Part shown: positions 31,716-41,450 of the stretch, piece after piece
How the letters are laid out: each line of letters starts with the position of its first letter
How positions within the stretch are numbered: the stretch's first letter is position 1
Assembly: GCF_028682455.1 (NCBI RefSeq)
Contig: NZ_JANHLD010000002.1
Span: 372,001 to 436,000, forward strand
Direction of reading: 5' to 3'
DNA length: 64,000 bases
From: Pseudomonas putida
Lineage (GTDB): Bacteria; Pseudomonadota; Gammaproteobacteria; Pseudomonadales; Pseudomonadaceae
Program-made: the position numbers and the translations under genes
The notes under the pieces: generated by a model
Seen by the model: only the letters and a program-made list of their open reading frames with translations
Told to the model about the DNA's origin: nothing
Database searches by the model: none

Positions 31716-31735
31716 TTGTCCTGTCAGTAGGACAA
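31716..31735. promoter_or_regulatory. Candidate LysR operator
   Basis: TTGTCCT, six bases, AGGACAA: a perfect 7-bp inverted repeat immediately before the LysR gene start and about 100 bp before azoR. Position and symmetry fit an autoregulatory LysR-type site, though the arms are not the simple T-N11-A core. Confidence 0.5.
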
Positions 31736-31832
31736 ACTAACGCATTTTTGCCGACTTATCAGCTATTCGGCGTCCCGGTAGGATTGTCTCCATTGTGATC
31801 GCCCAGGTGCGGTCTTCATTCAGGAGAGTCCC

Positions 31833-32444
31833 ATGAAACTGTTGCATATCGATTCGAGCATCCTGGGCGACAATTCCGCCTCCCGTCAGCTGAGCCGCAG
31901 TGTGGTAGAGGCCTGGAAAGCCGCCGATCCATCCCTTGAAGTGGTCTACCGTGACCTGGCGGCCGACGCCATCAGTCACTTCTCCGCCGCCACCCTGGTT
32001 GCCGCCGGTACCCCGGAAGCCCTGCGTGACGCCGCCCAGCACCACGAAGCCCAGCTCAGTGCCGAAACCCTGCAGGAGTTCCTGGATGCCGACGCCGTGG
32101 TGATCGGCGCACCGATGTACAACTTCACCGTACCGACCCAACTCAAGGCCTGGATCGATCGCGTCGCGGTGGCCGGCAAGACGTTCCGCTACACCGAGGC
32201 TGGCCCTGAGGGCCTGTGTGGCGACAAAAAGGTGGTGCTGGTCTCCACTGCCGGTGGCCTGCATGCCGGCCAGCCTACCGGTGTCGGTCACGAGGAGTTC
32301 CTCAAGGTGTTCCTGGGCTTTATCGGTGTCACCGACCTTGAAATCGTTCGTGCCCACGGCCTGGCCTACGGTGACGAGCCGCGCGCCAACGCCATGAGCG
32401 CTGCCCAGCAGCAGATCAGCAGCGAGCTGTTTGCCGCCGCCTGA
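31833..32444 (+). CDS. azoR: FMN-dependent NADH-azoreductase
   Basis: A 203-residue flavodoxin-like quinone/azo reductase. The start [21 protein letters not shown] gives the FMN phosphate-binding loop, and [18 protein letters not shown] plus STAGGLHAG complete the family motifs. AzoR enzymes use NADH to reduce quinones and azo dyes in two-electron steps and protect against thiol and quinone stress. GGAGAG precedes the ATG. A terminator follows at 32465-32497, so it is probably monocistronic under the divergent LysR. Confidence 0.94.
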   Translation: MKLLHIDSSILGDNSASRQLSRSVVEAWKAADPSLEVVYRDLAADAISHFSAATLVAAGTPEALRDAAQHHEAQLSAETLQEFLDADAVVIGAPMYNFTVPTQLKAWIDRVAVAGKTFRYTEAGPEGLCGDKKVVLVSTAGGLHAGQPTGVGHEEFLKVFLGFIGVTDLEIVRAHGLAYGDEPRANAMSAAQQQISSELFAAA

Positions 32445-32464
32445 TCGGCAAGTGCTTCACCCGA

Positions 32465-32497
32465 CCGACAGCAGGCCAGGCTTGCTGTCGGTTTTTT
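32465..32497 (+). terminator. Intrinsic terminator of azoR
   Basis: CCGACAGCA, nine-base loop, TGCTGTCGG, then TTTTTT: a perfect 9-bp stem plus U tract starting 21 bp after the azoR stop codon. Confidence 0.9.
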
Positions 32498-32578
32498 CAT
32501 TGAGCTTTCATCTGCGCAGGCGTACCCGGCGATATGCTCGAGGCTGGGCAACTCGTCAGGTGGGCGGGGTGAAAGGCG

Positions 32579-33610
32579 ATGCGAAGGTTTGCCGGGTTGT
32601 GGCTGGTGCTTGTGCTGGTAATCGCCACGGCTGCGCAGGCCGAACCGGTGCAGCACTGGAGCGTGGGCCTGCATCGCCTGGTGTTCGCCGACCCGCTGGA
32701 CGCAAGGCCGGTGCAGGCGCTGGCCTTCTACCCCTCCAGCGGCCCGGAGCGCAACAGCCGGATAGACGGTTACCGGGTCGAGGCGTTCGAAGGTGCGCCC
32801 ATGGTGATGGGGCGCTACCCCCTGTTGATGCTGTCCCACGGCAACACCGGCTCGCCCCTGGCCCTGCACGACCTGGCCACGGCCCTGGCGCGTCGGGGCT
32901 TCGTGGTGGTGGCGGTCACCCATCCCGGTGACAACGCCCACGACCACAGCCGCCTTGGCACTTTGAGCAATCTCTACGGCCGGCCGTTGCAGATCAGCGC
33001 GGCGATCACCGCGAGCCTCGCCGACCCCTGGCTTGCGCCCTATGTCAGCGGCGAGAAAGTGGGGGTCATCGGTTACTCCGCAGGCGGAGAAACGGCCTTG
33101 ATACTGTCAGGAGCGCAGCCCGATCTGGAGCGTTTGCAGCGCTATTGCCGGGAACACCCTCGCGATGCCGATGCCTGCAGGACCAACGGAGTATTGATTG
33201 CCGACCGCGCCGACCTTGCCGCCGAAGCCGACCCGCGTGTGCACGCATTGCTCTTGATGGCGCCGCTGAGCCTGATGTTCGGTCGCCAGGCACTGGCACA
33301 GGTGAAGGTCCCGGCATTGATCTACAGCGGTGACAACGACCAACTGCTGGCCATCGAGAAAAACGCCCAGGCGCTTGCGCGCAAACTGCCGGTCACGCCC
33401 AACTACCGGTTGCTGGCCGGTGCCGGGCACTTTGTATTCATGGCGCCGTGCGATGAGGAGCAGCGCCAGCACATGGGGGCGCTTTGCGATGACCCTGAAG
33501 GCGTCGACCGCGAAGACATCCACTTGTCGCTGCAGGCCGAGGCCGCGCACTTTTTTGCCCACGCCCTGGGCCTCACCCGGCCGGTCGGCTTGGACACCGC
33601 AGATCAGTGA
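32579..33610 (+). CDS. Exported alpha/beta hydrolase (dienelactone hydrolase/PAF-acetylhydrolase-like)
   Basis: A 343-residue hydrolase with a signal peptide (1-22, ATAAQA). The nucleophile elbow is GYSAGG (Ser near residue 167), and a likely acid and His lie in YSGDND and AGAGHFVFM. LLMLSHGNTGSPLAL forms the oxyanion-hole strand. The substrate is unknown; family members cleave lactones, short esters or platelet-activating-factor-like lipids. It converges with the MFS gene (7-bp overlap). Confidence 0.87.
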   Translation: MRRFAGLWLVLVLVIATAAQAEPVQHWSVGLHRLVFADPLDARPVQALAFYPSSGPERNSRIDGYRVEAFEGAPMVMGRYPLLMLSHGNTGSPLALHDLATALARRGFVVVAVTHPGDNAHDHSRLGTLSNLYGRPLQISAAITASLADPWLAPYVSGEKVGVIGYSAGGETALILSGAQPDLERLQRYCREHPRDADACRTNGVLIADRADLAAEADPRVHALLLMAPLSLMFGRQALAQVKVPALIYSGDNDQLLAIEKNAQALARKLPVTPNYRLLAGAGHFVFMAPCDEEQRQHMGALCDDPEGVDREDIHLSLQAEAAHFFAHALGLTRPVGLDTADQ

Positions 33611-34794
33611 GCCCGGGCGCGCCGCAGCAACGTCAGCGCCAGGCCGACACCGGCCAGCGACAGCAGGGCGGCGATGCAGAAGATCCAGGCATAGCCCAGG
33701 TGCACGGCGATTGCGCCCATCAAGGGGCCGGAGATGGCCAGCGCCAGGTCGAAAAACACCGCATAGGCACCCAGCCCGGCACCGCGGCTGGATACCGGTA
33801 CCTGCTTGATCGCCTCCACGCCCAGTGCCGGATACACCAGCGACAGGCCGAAGCCGGCCAGCCCTGCGCCCACCAGCGCCAGCGCCGGGCTCGGAGCCAG
33901 CCACAACAGCGCCAGGCCCAGGGCTTCTGTGCTCATGCAGGCCATTGCCACCTGGTAGCCGCCAAAGCGGTTGACCGCATTGACGAACAACAACCGCGAG
34001 ACAATGAAGCACAGGCCGAAGGCGCTCAGGCACCAGGCGGCACCGCTCCAGCCTTGCTCCAGGTAGTACAGGGTGACGAAGGTGGTCAGGGTGCCGTAGC
34101 CGATCGAGGCCAGGGTCAGGCCCATCCCGCAGGGCGCGACCCGGCCAAAGGCGGCCCAAAAGGGCAGGCGCTCGCCCCGCACCACCGGCATCGAGGGTTT
34201 GTTGCGGATCACCAGCAGGGCCAGCGCCGCCAGTGCCGTCAGCACCAGGCCAAGGGTAGCGAAGTTGACCCTGTCGGCCAGCATCACCCCCAGCGGAGCA
34301 CCGATGGCGATGGCGCCATAGGAGGCAACACCGTTCCAGGAAATCACCCGGGCGGTGTGCTCGGCCCCGACCGCGCCAATGCCCCAGCTCAAGGTGGCGA
34401 CACCGATCAGGCCCTGGGCCAGGCCCAGCAACACACGGCCACCCAGCAGCACCAGCAGGCTCAACAGCGGCAGCTCGACCGTCAGCGCCGATAGCGCGGT
34501 GAGCGCGCCGCTGGCGGCGATGCCGATCAATCCGTAGATGATGGCCCGCTTGGTACCCTGGCCGTCGGCGATCCGGCCGGCCATGGGACGGCTGAGCAGG
34601 GTGGCCAGATACTGCAGGCCGATGGTCAGGCCGGCGATAACGGCGCTGAAACCCAGCTGGTCATGCACATAGCCGGGCAACACTGCGATGGGCAGGCCGA
34701 TGCAGAGGAAGGCAATAAAGGTATAGAAGACGATCGAGAGGATCTGCAGGGTAACTGGCAGGGTGCTGGCGGGGACGGGTTGGTGCGCAGACAT
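33604..34794 (-). CDS. MFS transporter (YhhS/arabinose-efflux-like)
   Basis: A 396-residue major-facilitator protein with about 12 hydrophobic segments. The loop 2-3 motif reads GRIADGQGTKRAIIYG, and the FYTFIAFLCIGLPIAVLPGYVH start and RVISWNGVASYGAIAIGAPLG are seen in the YhhS/YfcJ group of efflux proteins. Substrate not predictable. It stands alone, with a REP pair upstream at 34883-34933. Confidence 0.9.
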   Translation of the reverse strand: MSAHQPVPASTLPVTLQILSIVFYTFIAFLCIGLPIAVLPGYVHDQLGFSAVIAGLTIGLQYLATLLSRPMAGRIADGQGTKRAIIYGLIGIAASGALTALSALTVELPLLSLLVLLGGRVLLGLAQGLIGVATLSWGIGAVGAEHTARVISWNGVASYGAIAIGAPLGVMLADRVNFATLGLVLTALAALALLVIRNKPSMPVVRGERLPFWAAFGRVAPCGMGLTLASIGYGTLTTFVTLYYLEQGWSGAAWCLSAFGLCFIVSRLLFVNAVNRFGGYQVAMACMSTEALGLALLWLAPSPALALVGAGLAGFGLSLVYPALGVEAIKQVPVSSRGAGLGAYAVFFDLALAISGPLMGAIAVHLGYAWIFCIAALLSLAGVGLALTLLRRARAH

Positions 34795-34882
34795 GGGCTC
34801 GTTCGCTGGCAGGCGGTGGGAGAGGTCCCATGATCGCTGGCGGCGAAGATAAAAGAAAGCAGGCTAACTAATTTTTAAAAGG

Positions 34883-34933
34883 ATCGCAGGGCAAGCCCGC
34901 TCCTGCAGGTAGGAGCGAGCTTGCCCCGCGAGG
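34883..34933. repeat. Inverted pair of REP elements
   Basis: ATCGCAGGGCAAGCCCGCTC and GAGCGAGCTTGCCCCGCGAG face each other round a short GCAGGTAG centre. The pair lies between the MFS gene start and the end of the ABC-F gene. Confidence 0.8.
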
Positions 34934-34936
34934 GCT

Positions 34937-36523
34937 TTAGACCACTACACCCTGGCTGCGCAGGTAGTCGTCGTAGGTGCCGCTGAAGTCCACCACGCCA
35001 GTCGCGCTCAATTCGATGATGCGCGTGGCCAGGGAGGATACGAACTCACGGTCGTGGCTGACGAAGACCAGCGTGCCGGGGTAGTTCTCCAGCGCCAGGT
35101 TGAGCGCTTCGATGGATTCCATGTCCAAGTGGTTGGTCGGTTCGTCCATGATCAGCACGTTGGGCTTTTGCAGGATCAGCTTGCCGAACAGCATGCGGCC
35201 TTGCTCACCACCGGAAATCACCTTGACCGACTTGAGGATCTCGTCGTTGGAGAACAGCATGCGGCCCAAAGTGCCGCGGATCACTTGCTCGCCCTGGGTC
35301 CACTGGCCCATCCAGTCGAACAGGCTGACGTCCTCTTCGAAGTCGTGGGCGTGGTCCTGGGCGTAGTAGCCCAGCTCCGCGCTTTCGGTCCACTTCACTT
35401 CGCCTGCATCCGGAGTCAGTTCACCGACCAGGGTACGCAGCAGGGTGGTCTTGCCGATACCGTTGGGGCCGATGATCGCCACGCGCTCGCCGGCTTCGAC
35501 GGTGAAGCTAAAGTTCTGGAACAGGGTCTTGCCTTCGAAACCCTTGGACAGCTTCTCGATGGTCACCGCCTGGCGGTGCAGCTTTTTGGTCTGCTCGAAG
35601 CGAATGAACGGGCTGACGCGGCTCGATGGCTTGACCTCGGCCAGCTGGATCTTGTCGATCTGCTTGGCGCGCGAAGTGGCCTGCTTGGCCTTGGAGGCGT
35701 TGGCCGAGAAGCGGCTGACGAAGGTCTGCAGCTCGGCGATCTGGGCTTTCTTCTTGGCGTTGTCCGACAGCAGTTGCTCGCGCGACTGGGTGGCGGCGGT
35801 CATGTACTCGTCATAGTTGCCCGGGAACAGGCGCAGTTCGCCGTAGTCCAGGTCAGCCATGTGGGTGCACACGCTGTTGAGGAAGTGACGGTCGTGGGAA
35901 ATGATGATCATGGTGCTGTTACGCGCCGTGAGCACGCTTTCCAGCCAACGGATGGTGTTGATATCCAGGTGGTTGGTCGGTTCGTCGAGCAGCAGCACTT
36001 CAGGATCGGAGAACAGCGCCTGGGCCAGCAGCACACGCAGCTTCCAGCCTGGGGCGACTTCGGTCATCGGGCCGAAATGCTGTTCCAGCGGGATTCCCAG
36101 GCCCAGCAACAATTCGCCGGCGCGGGATTCGGCGGTGTAGCCGTCCATCTCGGCGAACTCGGTTTCAAGCTCGGCCACGGCCATGCCGTCTTCTTCGGTC
36201 ATTTCCGGCAGCGAGTAGATACGGTCGCGCTCGGCCTTGACCCGCCACAGCTCCTCGTGGCCCATGATCACGGTGTCGATCACGGTGAATTCTTCGTAGG
36301 CGAACTGGTCCTGGCGCAGCTTGCCCAGGCGTACGTTCGGCTCGAGCATGACCTGGCCGCTGGACGGCTCCAGGTCGCCGCCGAGGATTTTCATGAAGGT
36401 CGACTTGCCGCAGCCGTTGGCGCCGATCAGGCCGTAGCGGTTACCGTTGTTGAACTTGACCGAGACGTTCTCGAACAACGGCTTGGCGCCGAACTGCATG
36501 GTGATGTTAGCGGTGGAGATCAA
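34937..36523 (-). CDS. ybiT: ABC-F family ATPase (YbiT-like)
   Basis: A 528-residue soluble protein with two ABC domains and no membrane part: Walker [10 protein letters not shown] and GPNGIGKTT, signatures (second [11 protein letters not shown]), and twin DEPTNHLD boxes. A charged inter-domain linker lies near residues 235-320. ABC-F proteins act on the ribosome. The start is TTG at 36523 ([11 protein letters not shown]), with AGGAA 7 bp upstream; the longer upstream frame is leader. The length of 528 matches YbiT (about 530). Confidence 0.94.
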   Translation of the reverse strand: MISTANITMQFGAKPLFENVSVKFNNGNRYGLIGANGCGKSTFMKILGGDLEPSSGQVMLEPNVRLGKLRQDQFAYEEFTVIDTVIMGHEELWRVKAERDRIYSLPEMTEEDGMAVAELETEFAEMDGYTAESRAGELLLGLGIPLEQHFGPMTEVAPGWKLRVLLAQALFSDPEVLLLDEPTNHLDINTIRWLESVLTARNSTMIIISHDRHFLNSVCTHMADLDYGELRLFPGNYDEYMTAATQSREQLLSDNAKKKAQIAELQTFVSRFSANASKAKQATSRAKQIDKIQLAEVKPSSRVSPFIRFEQTKKLHRQAVTIEKLSKGFEGKTLFQNFSFTVEAGERVAIIGPNGIGKTTLLRTLVGELTPDAGEVKWTESAELGYYAQDHAHDFEEDVSLFDWMGQWTQGEQVIRGTLGRMLFSNDEILKSVKVISGGEQGRMLFGKLILQKPNVLIMDEPTNHLDMESIEALNLALENYPGTLVFVSHDREFVSSLATRIIELSATGVVDFSGTYDDYLRSQGVVV

Positions 36524-36749
36524 GGGAGGTTCCTGCGGGGTTTCCAGAGGTGTGACGCGTGTCGTACTGCCGACGTTCACGGAGGCCCGGCGCATAGGGC
36601 CAGGGCATAAAGCCGCCGATTGTAACACTTGGCGTCTTGTTCTACATCCTGCCTTTGTCCGCTTGTTGCATTGGCACGCCGGCGCCGGTTCGGGGACAAT
36701 GGCGGGGCAATGTCAGTCAATCGCTGCAAAAGTCACAAGGATGAGCGAA

Positions 36750-37082
36750 ATGAAGAGCTTGGCCCTTTCACTGCTTCCCCTGTTCCTGACCGGCTGCGGA
36801 ACGATCAATACCGTGTTCAAGGCGGACGAGGTGGCGAGCAACGAGCTTGCCCGGTGGCAATCTCATTGCGATGCCGTTCCACGCATCTACAGCGGCGCGA
36901 TTCTGGATTTTTGCGCGCTGCATGCTGAGCCCGGTAACAGCAGCAGCGGCTATGGCCGGCCGTCGGCCGAGTTGATGCTGGTGGACATGCTGCTCTCAGG
37001 GGTAGCCGACACCGTGGTGTTGCCCTACACCCTCTACCTGCAGAGCAGGGACGGCAGTATCCCCAAGAGACAGGCCGAGTAA
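36750..37082 (+). CDS. YceK/YidQ family lipoprotein
   Basis: A 110-residue lipoprotein: signal peptide MKSLALSLLPLFLTGCG with lipobox LTGC. The body has GTINTVFKADEV, YSGAILDFCALHAEP and LLSGVADTVVLPYTLYLQ, typical of the YceK/YidQ (DUF1375) group. The ATG at 36750 is chosen over the one at 36741, because AAGG directly abuts the latter but is 9 bp before the former. Function unknown. Divergent from ybiT. Confidence 0.87.
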   Translation: MKSLALSLLPLFLTGCGTINTVFKADEVASNELARWQSHCDAVPRIYSGAILDFCALHAEPGNSSSGYGRPSAELMLVDMLLSGVADTVVLPYTLYLQSRDGSIPKRQAE

Positions 37083-37104
37083 AGGTGAAGGTTGCCGACA
37101 GCTT

Positions 37105-37776
37105 TCACGTCACAGGTTGTATGAGTGAGGCGCCCTGATTGCGCACATTGCCCACGGCAAGACTCACGCGGAACCACTCGAACGCTTCAGGCGGCTCGCC
37201 CAGGTCGAGGGCCATCTGCTCGGCCTGTTCCCTGAGCATGGCCGGCTCCAGCCATTGGCGCGCCAGTTCAGGGGCAAAGACCACCGGCCGCCGGTCATGC
37301 ACATCGACCATGCCACCGAGACTGTCTGCGGTGATGAGGACGAAGCCATCGTGCTCACTGGCGACGGTGCTGAACTGGCCTATGCCCGCACACAGGGCTG
37401 GACGCCCGTCCCGACGCCTGACCAGGTAGGGCTGCTTCTTCGGCCCGCCTTCATCGACCCATTCAAACCAGTTATCGACTGGCACGATGGCCCGGTGCGG
37501 CCAGATGGCCCTGAAAAACGGGCCGTGGGCCACTTTCTCGACCCGGGCATTGATTGGCGCCGCGCGGACCGTGGCCCAGTGTGGCCGCCATCCCCAGCGC
37601 ACCCGGTGGGCATGAACGACACCCTCGTTCAGGTGCAGAAGAGCTACCTGGGAGGTCGGGGCGACGTTGTAGCACGCAAGGGGTTGGTCGCCAACATGGT
37701 TGGCCAGCGGATTGGGCATGCTCAGGGCGTCGACGAAATCGTGGATGCCGTGGTATTGGCTTAGTCTTCCACACAT
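37105..37776 (-). CDS. yedK: SRAP/YedK (HMCES) family abasic-site-binding protein
   Basis: A 223-residue SOS response-associated peptidase-like protein. The start MCGRLSQY exposes the catalytic Cys2 after Met removal. RWGWRPHWATV, APINARVEKVAHGPFF and VPVDNWFEW carry the conserved Asn and Glu, and PVVFAPELARQWL the late block. YedK/HMCES proteins form a thiazolidine crosslink with abasic sites in single-stranded DNA. No LexA box was identified. Convergent with the YceK-like gene. Confidence 0.93.
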   Translation of the reverse strand: MCGRLSQYHGIHDFVDALSMPNPLANHVGDQPLACYNVAPTSQVALLHLNEGVVHAHRVRWGWRPHWATVRAAPINARVEKVAHGPFFRAIWPHRAIVPVDNWFEWVDEGGPKKQPYLVRRRDGRPALCAGIGQFSTVASEHDGFVLITADSLGGMVDVHDRRPVVFAPELARQWLEPAMLREQAEQMALDLGEPPEAFEWFRVSLAVGNVRNQGASLIQPVT

Positions 37777-37937
37777 GCTGGGCACCCTGCGTCTGGAACC
37801 GATTTCAATACTGTAGGGCAAGTGCTCGACGGCTGTGGGGCACTTACACCCGAACGCAGGTGTTGCGGTAAGATGGCCGCCGAAACGACTGCCCCCAAAA
37901 AAAATTCGCAAACACAAGAATAAGACCGAGACAATCG

Positions 37938-39824
37938 ATGACCAATGGCGCCCAGCTCAGGAACGACATTCAAGGCCTTCGGGCAATTGCCGTTCTCGGT
38001 GTAATTCTGTTTCACGTCAATAAGCACTGGTTGCCAGGTGGCTTTATTGGCGTAGATGTCTTCTTTGTGATCTCCGGGTTTCTCATTACCCAGATCATTC
38101 TGCGCAAAAAAGAGGCCGGTACGTTTTCATTCGTCGACTTCTACATGCAACGAGTGCGACGGATCGTGCCGGCTTACCTGGTGCTGCTGATCGTTGTCGC
38201 TGCATGCATGGGGCTGTTACTCATCCCAAGGGACTTTGATTCCTTCAAGGACAGCGTCAAGGCAGCGTTGTACTTCAATAGCAATGGCTTTTTTGCTGCG
38301 CAGAATGACTATTTTGCACCTGCAGCACATGAACTGCCTCTACTGCACACTTGGTCGCTGGCGGTGGAGATGCAGTTCTACTTGCTACTGCCTTTTGTGT
38401 TGATAGTGACGCCCAAGCGGTTGTTGGCGCCGGCCCTGATCCTGATAACCGTTTCTCTGGTTGCCTATTCGGAGTTTCTGCTTCAACAGGATCTTCGACA
38501 GACAGTGTACTTTTCCCTGGCCGCGAGAATTCCCGAGTTCCTCATAGGCAGCCTGGCGGCTATTGTTCCCGCAGGCCATCAATTAAAAAAGCGCGCTTCT
38601 GATGGCCTGGCCTGGCTTGGTGCCGTATTGATGGTGTCGAGCTTCATTCTTGTTTCTGACGGCCAGAATTTCCCGGGGTTGCTGGCACTGCCAGCGTGTT
38701 TGGGCGCTGCGTTGCTGCTGGTTACCCGTTACACCACGTTGAACCAATTATTGTCACTGCCGCCCCTGGTGTTTCTGGGCGCGTTGTCCTATTCGCTGTA
38801 CCTGTGGCACTGGCCGATTCTGGCGGCTCTACGCTATTTTTCGGGAAGGTATGAACTAGGAGCAAGCGCTGGATTGTTGTTTGCTGCTCTCACCCTGGCT
38901 TGCGCCTGGCTGTCTTATCGTTATGTCGAAGCACCTTTTCGCGGTCGTGTTTCAATGCCATCGACAGTTACCCGGCTCGGTGTGCTGGGGGGCGCTTCGA
39001 TTGCAGTGTTGGCGGCGGCCGGGGCGCTGAACAGCAAGCTGGTGGCGCCATTGCCCGTAAACCTCACTCGGTATGCGGTAGATGCTGAGATCTGTCACGG
39101 CAAGATCGTGGGCGACTGTATTCGAGGCGACAAAACATCGGAGCGCACGTTGCTCATGCTAGGGGATAGCCACGCAGCGCAATTGAATTACTTTGCAGAT
39201 ATTGTGGGGAACGCCATCCATGCAAAAATCAAAGTCATCACTTCTAGCAGTTGTGTGACTATTCCCGGCTTTGATGCGCAGCGGATTCTTGAAGGGGCGC
39301 GCCAAGCGTGTCTGGACCAGATTGTTGAAGGGGAAAAGTACACATCCGCAGCTGATGGGATCATCATTGCAGGTATGTGGCAATACCAGGCACCCAGTGA
39401 CAAGTTTATGGCGCAGTTGGATCAATTCTTATCGACAGCAGCTGCTCGAAATCAACAGGTATTGGTATTGGCTCAAGTGCCCATGCTGACGTCGAACCCG
39501 CAACGGATTTACCGGGTCAACAGCATTGGCCTTGATCTGACTGCCGCCCTGAATACGGAATGGTCAGCCGCCAACTCGAAAGTAAGGGACCTGGTCGCCA
39601 GGCATGAAAATGCAGAATTTCTTGATCTATCGGCCGATGAGTTTTTTTCTCACGTGCCTGTACAAGACAACACATTGATCTATCAGGACACCCACCACCT
39701 CAATGAGGTGGGCTCGCAGCGTTACGGGGCCGTTGCAGTGCCTTACGTAAAGGAGTTTCTCGAGCGTGCTTACCTGTTGAGAGCTGCTACGGGAAAGGAA
39801 TCGTCGCTTTCACACGCGGAATGA
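37938..39824 (+). CDS. OafA-type membrane O-acyltransferase with C-terminal SGNH domain
   Basis: A 628-residue protein of the acyltransferase-3 family. Ten or so transmembrane helices (residues 14-375) carry LRAIAVLGVILFH, VRRIVPAYL and HTWSLAVEMQFYLLLP. A periplasmic SGNH/GDSL hydrolase-like domain follows (from about 400) with LMLGDSHAAQ and the late DTHHLNEVG block. Such enzymes O-acetylate lipopolysaccharide or other surface sugars. Codon use is visibly more AT-rich than the neighbours (many TTA, AAT and ATT codons), suggesting recent acquisition. No other glycan genes flank it. Confidence 0.9.
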   Translation: MTNGAQLRNDIQGLRAIAVLGVILFHVNKHWLPGGFIGVDVFFVISGFLITQIILRKKEAGTFSFVDFYMQRVRRIVPAYLVLLIVVAACMGLLLIPRDFDSFKDSVKAALYFNSNGFFAAQNDYFAPAAHELPLLHTWSLAVEMQFYLLLPFVLIVTPKRLLAPALILITVSLVAYSEFLLQQDLRQTVYFSLAARIPEFLIGSLAAIVPAGHQLKKRASDGLAWLGAVLMVSSFILVSDGQNFPGLLALPACLGAALLLVTRYTTLNQLLSLPPLVFLGALSYSLYLWHWPILAALRYFSGRYELGASAGLLFAALTLACAWLSYRYVEAPFRGRVSMPSTVTRLGVLGGASIAVLAAAGALNSKLVAPLPVNLTRYAVDAEICHGKIVGDCIRGDKTSERTLLMLGDSHAAQLNYFADIVGNAIHAKIKVITSSSCVTIPGFDAQRILEGARQACLDQIVEGEKYTSAADGIIIAGMWQYQAPSDKFMAQLDQFLSTAAARNQQVLVLAQVPMLTSNPQRIYRVNSIGLDLTAALNTEWSAANSKVRDLVARHENAEFLDLSADEFFSHVPVQDNTLIYQDTHHLNEVGSQRYGAVAVPYVKEFLERAYLLRAATGKESSLSHAE

Positions 39825-39967
39825 CTGTAGAGCCGAAGTGCACGCTCGGTAGATGAGTTGCACAACTGCTCGTTGCCGGCTTTTTGTGCTTCTTTGGCTT
39901 GATCGAGCAATTTGTGTAATTCGTCTACTTTGCCTTCCTCCATCTGCCCGTAAGGACACGCGCGCAT
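39770..39967 (-). CDS. Small hypothetical protein
   Basis: About 65 residues: RACPYGQMEEGKVDELHKLL, then a charged amphipathic helix (QAKEAQKAGNEQLCNSSTERALR). The pattern looks like a conserved small Pseudomonas protein rather than a shadow frame. The start is uncertain: ATG at 39967 shares its bases with the divergent ATG of the next gene, and an ATG at 39943 is possible. Its 3' end overlaps the acyltransferase gene by 55 bp. No function known. Confidence 0.5.
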   Translation of the reverse strand: MRACPYGQMEEGKVDELHKLLDQAKEAQKAGNEQLCNSSTERALRLYSHSACESDDSFPVAALNR

Positions 39968-40496
39968 GCCCTCTGAAGTCGTTCGTTGCAACGTACCGGT
40001 TGCCTCGCTGATCTACCCGCAGGTGACCCGCGCCAGTTTCATCGATGCCCAGCAAGTTGTGCTGGCCGATTCGCATCGACCCGCCATGGCGTGTTTTCTC
40101 GACGTGATGGCCGGCATGCCCGGCTGGATCGACAACCTCATGGCGCTGCGAAATCGTGTAGTGCAAGCTTTCGGGCTCAAGGACCTGGGGCGGCTGACGC
40201 GCATCGATCGCCAGCGCGATCCGGCGAGCTACCAGCCCGGCGAGCGGGTGGGGGTTTTCACCCTGATCCGCAATACTGCCGAAGAGGTGTTGCTGGTCGA
40301 TCGCGACAAGCATCTGGACGTCTACATCTCGCTGCTTTGCAAGCCCGCCACGGTCGACGACACGCGTACTGTGGTGGTGTCGACCGTGGTGCATACCCAT
40401 AACCTGCTCGGGCGCCTCTACATGCTGCCGGTGGCGCCATTTCACCGTTTCATTGCACCAATCGCCCTGGGCCGTTTGCTCCGCACCCAGCCCTAG
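39966..40496 (+). CDS. DUF2867 domain protein
   Basis: A 176-residue soluble protein: IYPQVTRASFIDAQQVVLAD, FLDVMAGMPGWIDNLMALRNRVVQ, RVGVFTLIRNTAEEVLLVDRDKH and a C-terminal LPVAPFHRFIAPIALGRLL. These match DUF2867, a fold related to START/SRPBCC-like proteins of unknown function. AAGGA lies 9 bp before the ATG. It converges with the next gene (4-bp overlap). Confidence 0.85.
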   Translation: MPSEVVRCNVPVASLIYPQVTRASFIDAQQVVLADSHRPAMACFLDVMAGMPGWIDNLMALRNRVVQAFGLKDLGRLTRIDRQRDPASYQPGERVGVFTLIRNTAEEVLLVDRDKHLDVYISLLCKPATVDDTRTVVVSTVVHTHNLLGRLYMLPVAPFHRFIAPIALGRLLRTQP

Positions 40497-40777
40497 ACGA
40501 ACGCCTGGCCATGAAAGCCGCGAGGCAGGCGCTGCAAGCCCGGCAGGGCGGTCAGACGCTCGGTCCAGGCGGCGCGCCAGTCGTTGGCAGCGGGATGGGC
40601 GCGGGCCTTGCGCGCGGCTCGGCGGGCGGCGTTGCGTTGCTCACGCCGTGCATCCTTGTAGGCGTCGGTGTTGCGGCAGCTGCGGCATTTGACCCGGTTG
40701 AGTTCGGTTGTGGAGACCAGTTTGTTGCCGTGATGACCACAGGCCAGATGGCCTGCGACCTTGAAGTGAGTGACCAT
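40493..40777 (-). CDS. Small zinc-ribbon-like hypothetical protein
   Basis: A 94-residue basic protein. ACGHHGNKLV and VKCRSC form a Cys/His set that could bind one zinc ion (CGHH...CRSC). The remainder is Arg/Ala-rich helix (DARREQRNAARRAARKARA) and suggests nucleic-acid contact. The start at 40777 has a near-perfect AAGGAGG. No annotated family is recalled with confidence. Confidence 0.75.
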   Translation of the reverse strand: MVTHFKVAGHLACGHHGNKLVSTTELNRVKCRSCRNTDAYKDARREQRNAARRAARKARAHPAANDWRAAWTERLTALPGLQRLPRGFHGQAFV

Positions 40778-40855
40778 AGGGTTCCTCCTTGCACTGTTCG
40801 GACCGAACAGGCTTATTCGATTGGACCTCACGCCGTTGCCGACAGTTCGATGGGT

Positions 40856-41374
40856 TCAGGACGAGGTGTGGCGCTGCACGGCGAACTGCTTGCGAAACCA
40901 CTCTTCGAGCATGGCCTTCTCGGCATACAGGCGATCACTCTGGGCCCGGCGGCCAGGGCGTTGCAGATAGGTCTTGTCGCTCACGCGGGCGTCTGCCTGG
41001 CTCAGGGTCTTGCCCTGTTGCGACAACACGTAGTGCAGGTCGATGGTGGGCCAGGTAATGTCCCGCATAAAGCGGATCTCATAGGCTTGAGGGTGCCAAG
41101 GTTCGTAGCGGCCGGCCAGGTCGATGTCACGGATGTCGATGCGCAAGGTCTGGCCGGGCGGCAGGTAACGCTTACCCAGTTGCTCCAGGTATTTGCGCAG
41201 TTCCGTCATGACATATTCGTCGGCGCCGCGCTCGTAGCCGTGGCTGTCCAGGCTGGCATCGCGAAACTGTTCGGGCTTGTCGTAAATGACCTCGACAGAG
41301 GACGCCGAGGGCGTCTGCGCCAGGCTGCTCGACGCCAGCAGGCTCAGCGCGACAAAGGTCAGGGCAGGGCGCAT
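40856..41374 (-). CDS. DUF3016 exported protein
   Basis: A 172-residue protein with signal peptide MRPALTFVALSLLASSSLAQ. The body contains VEVIYDKPEQFRDASL, LGKRYLPPGQTLRIDIRDIDLAGRYEPW and RVSDKTYLQRPGR, all marks of DUF3016. The family is periplasmic and of unknown role. It diverges from the phosphatase gene, with 76 bp between starts. Confidence 0.9.
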   Translation of the reverse strand: MRPALTFVALSLLASSSLAQTPSASSVEVIYDKPEQFRDASLDSHGYERGADEYVMTELRKYLEQLGKRYLPPGQTLRIDIRDIDLAGRYEPWHPQAYEIRFMRDITWPTIDLHYVLSQQGKTLSQADARVSDKTYLQRPGRRAQSDRLYAEKAMLEEWFRKQFAVQRHTSS

Positions 41375-41450
41375 GATTCACCTCCAGGTGCAGTTGTCTG
41401 CACAGCATTTATTGTACGCCTGCAAGGGTGGCAGGTCAGGGGAGTACCAC

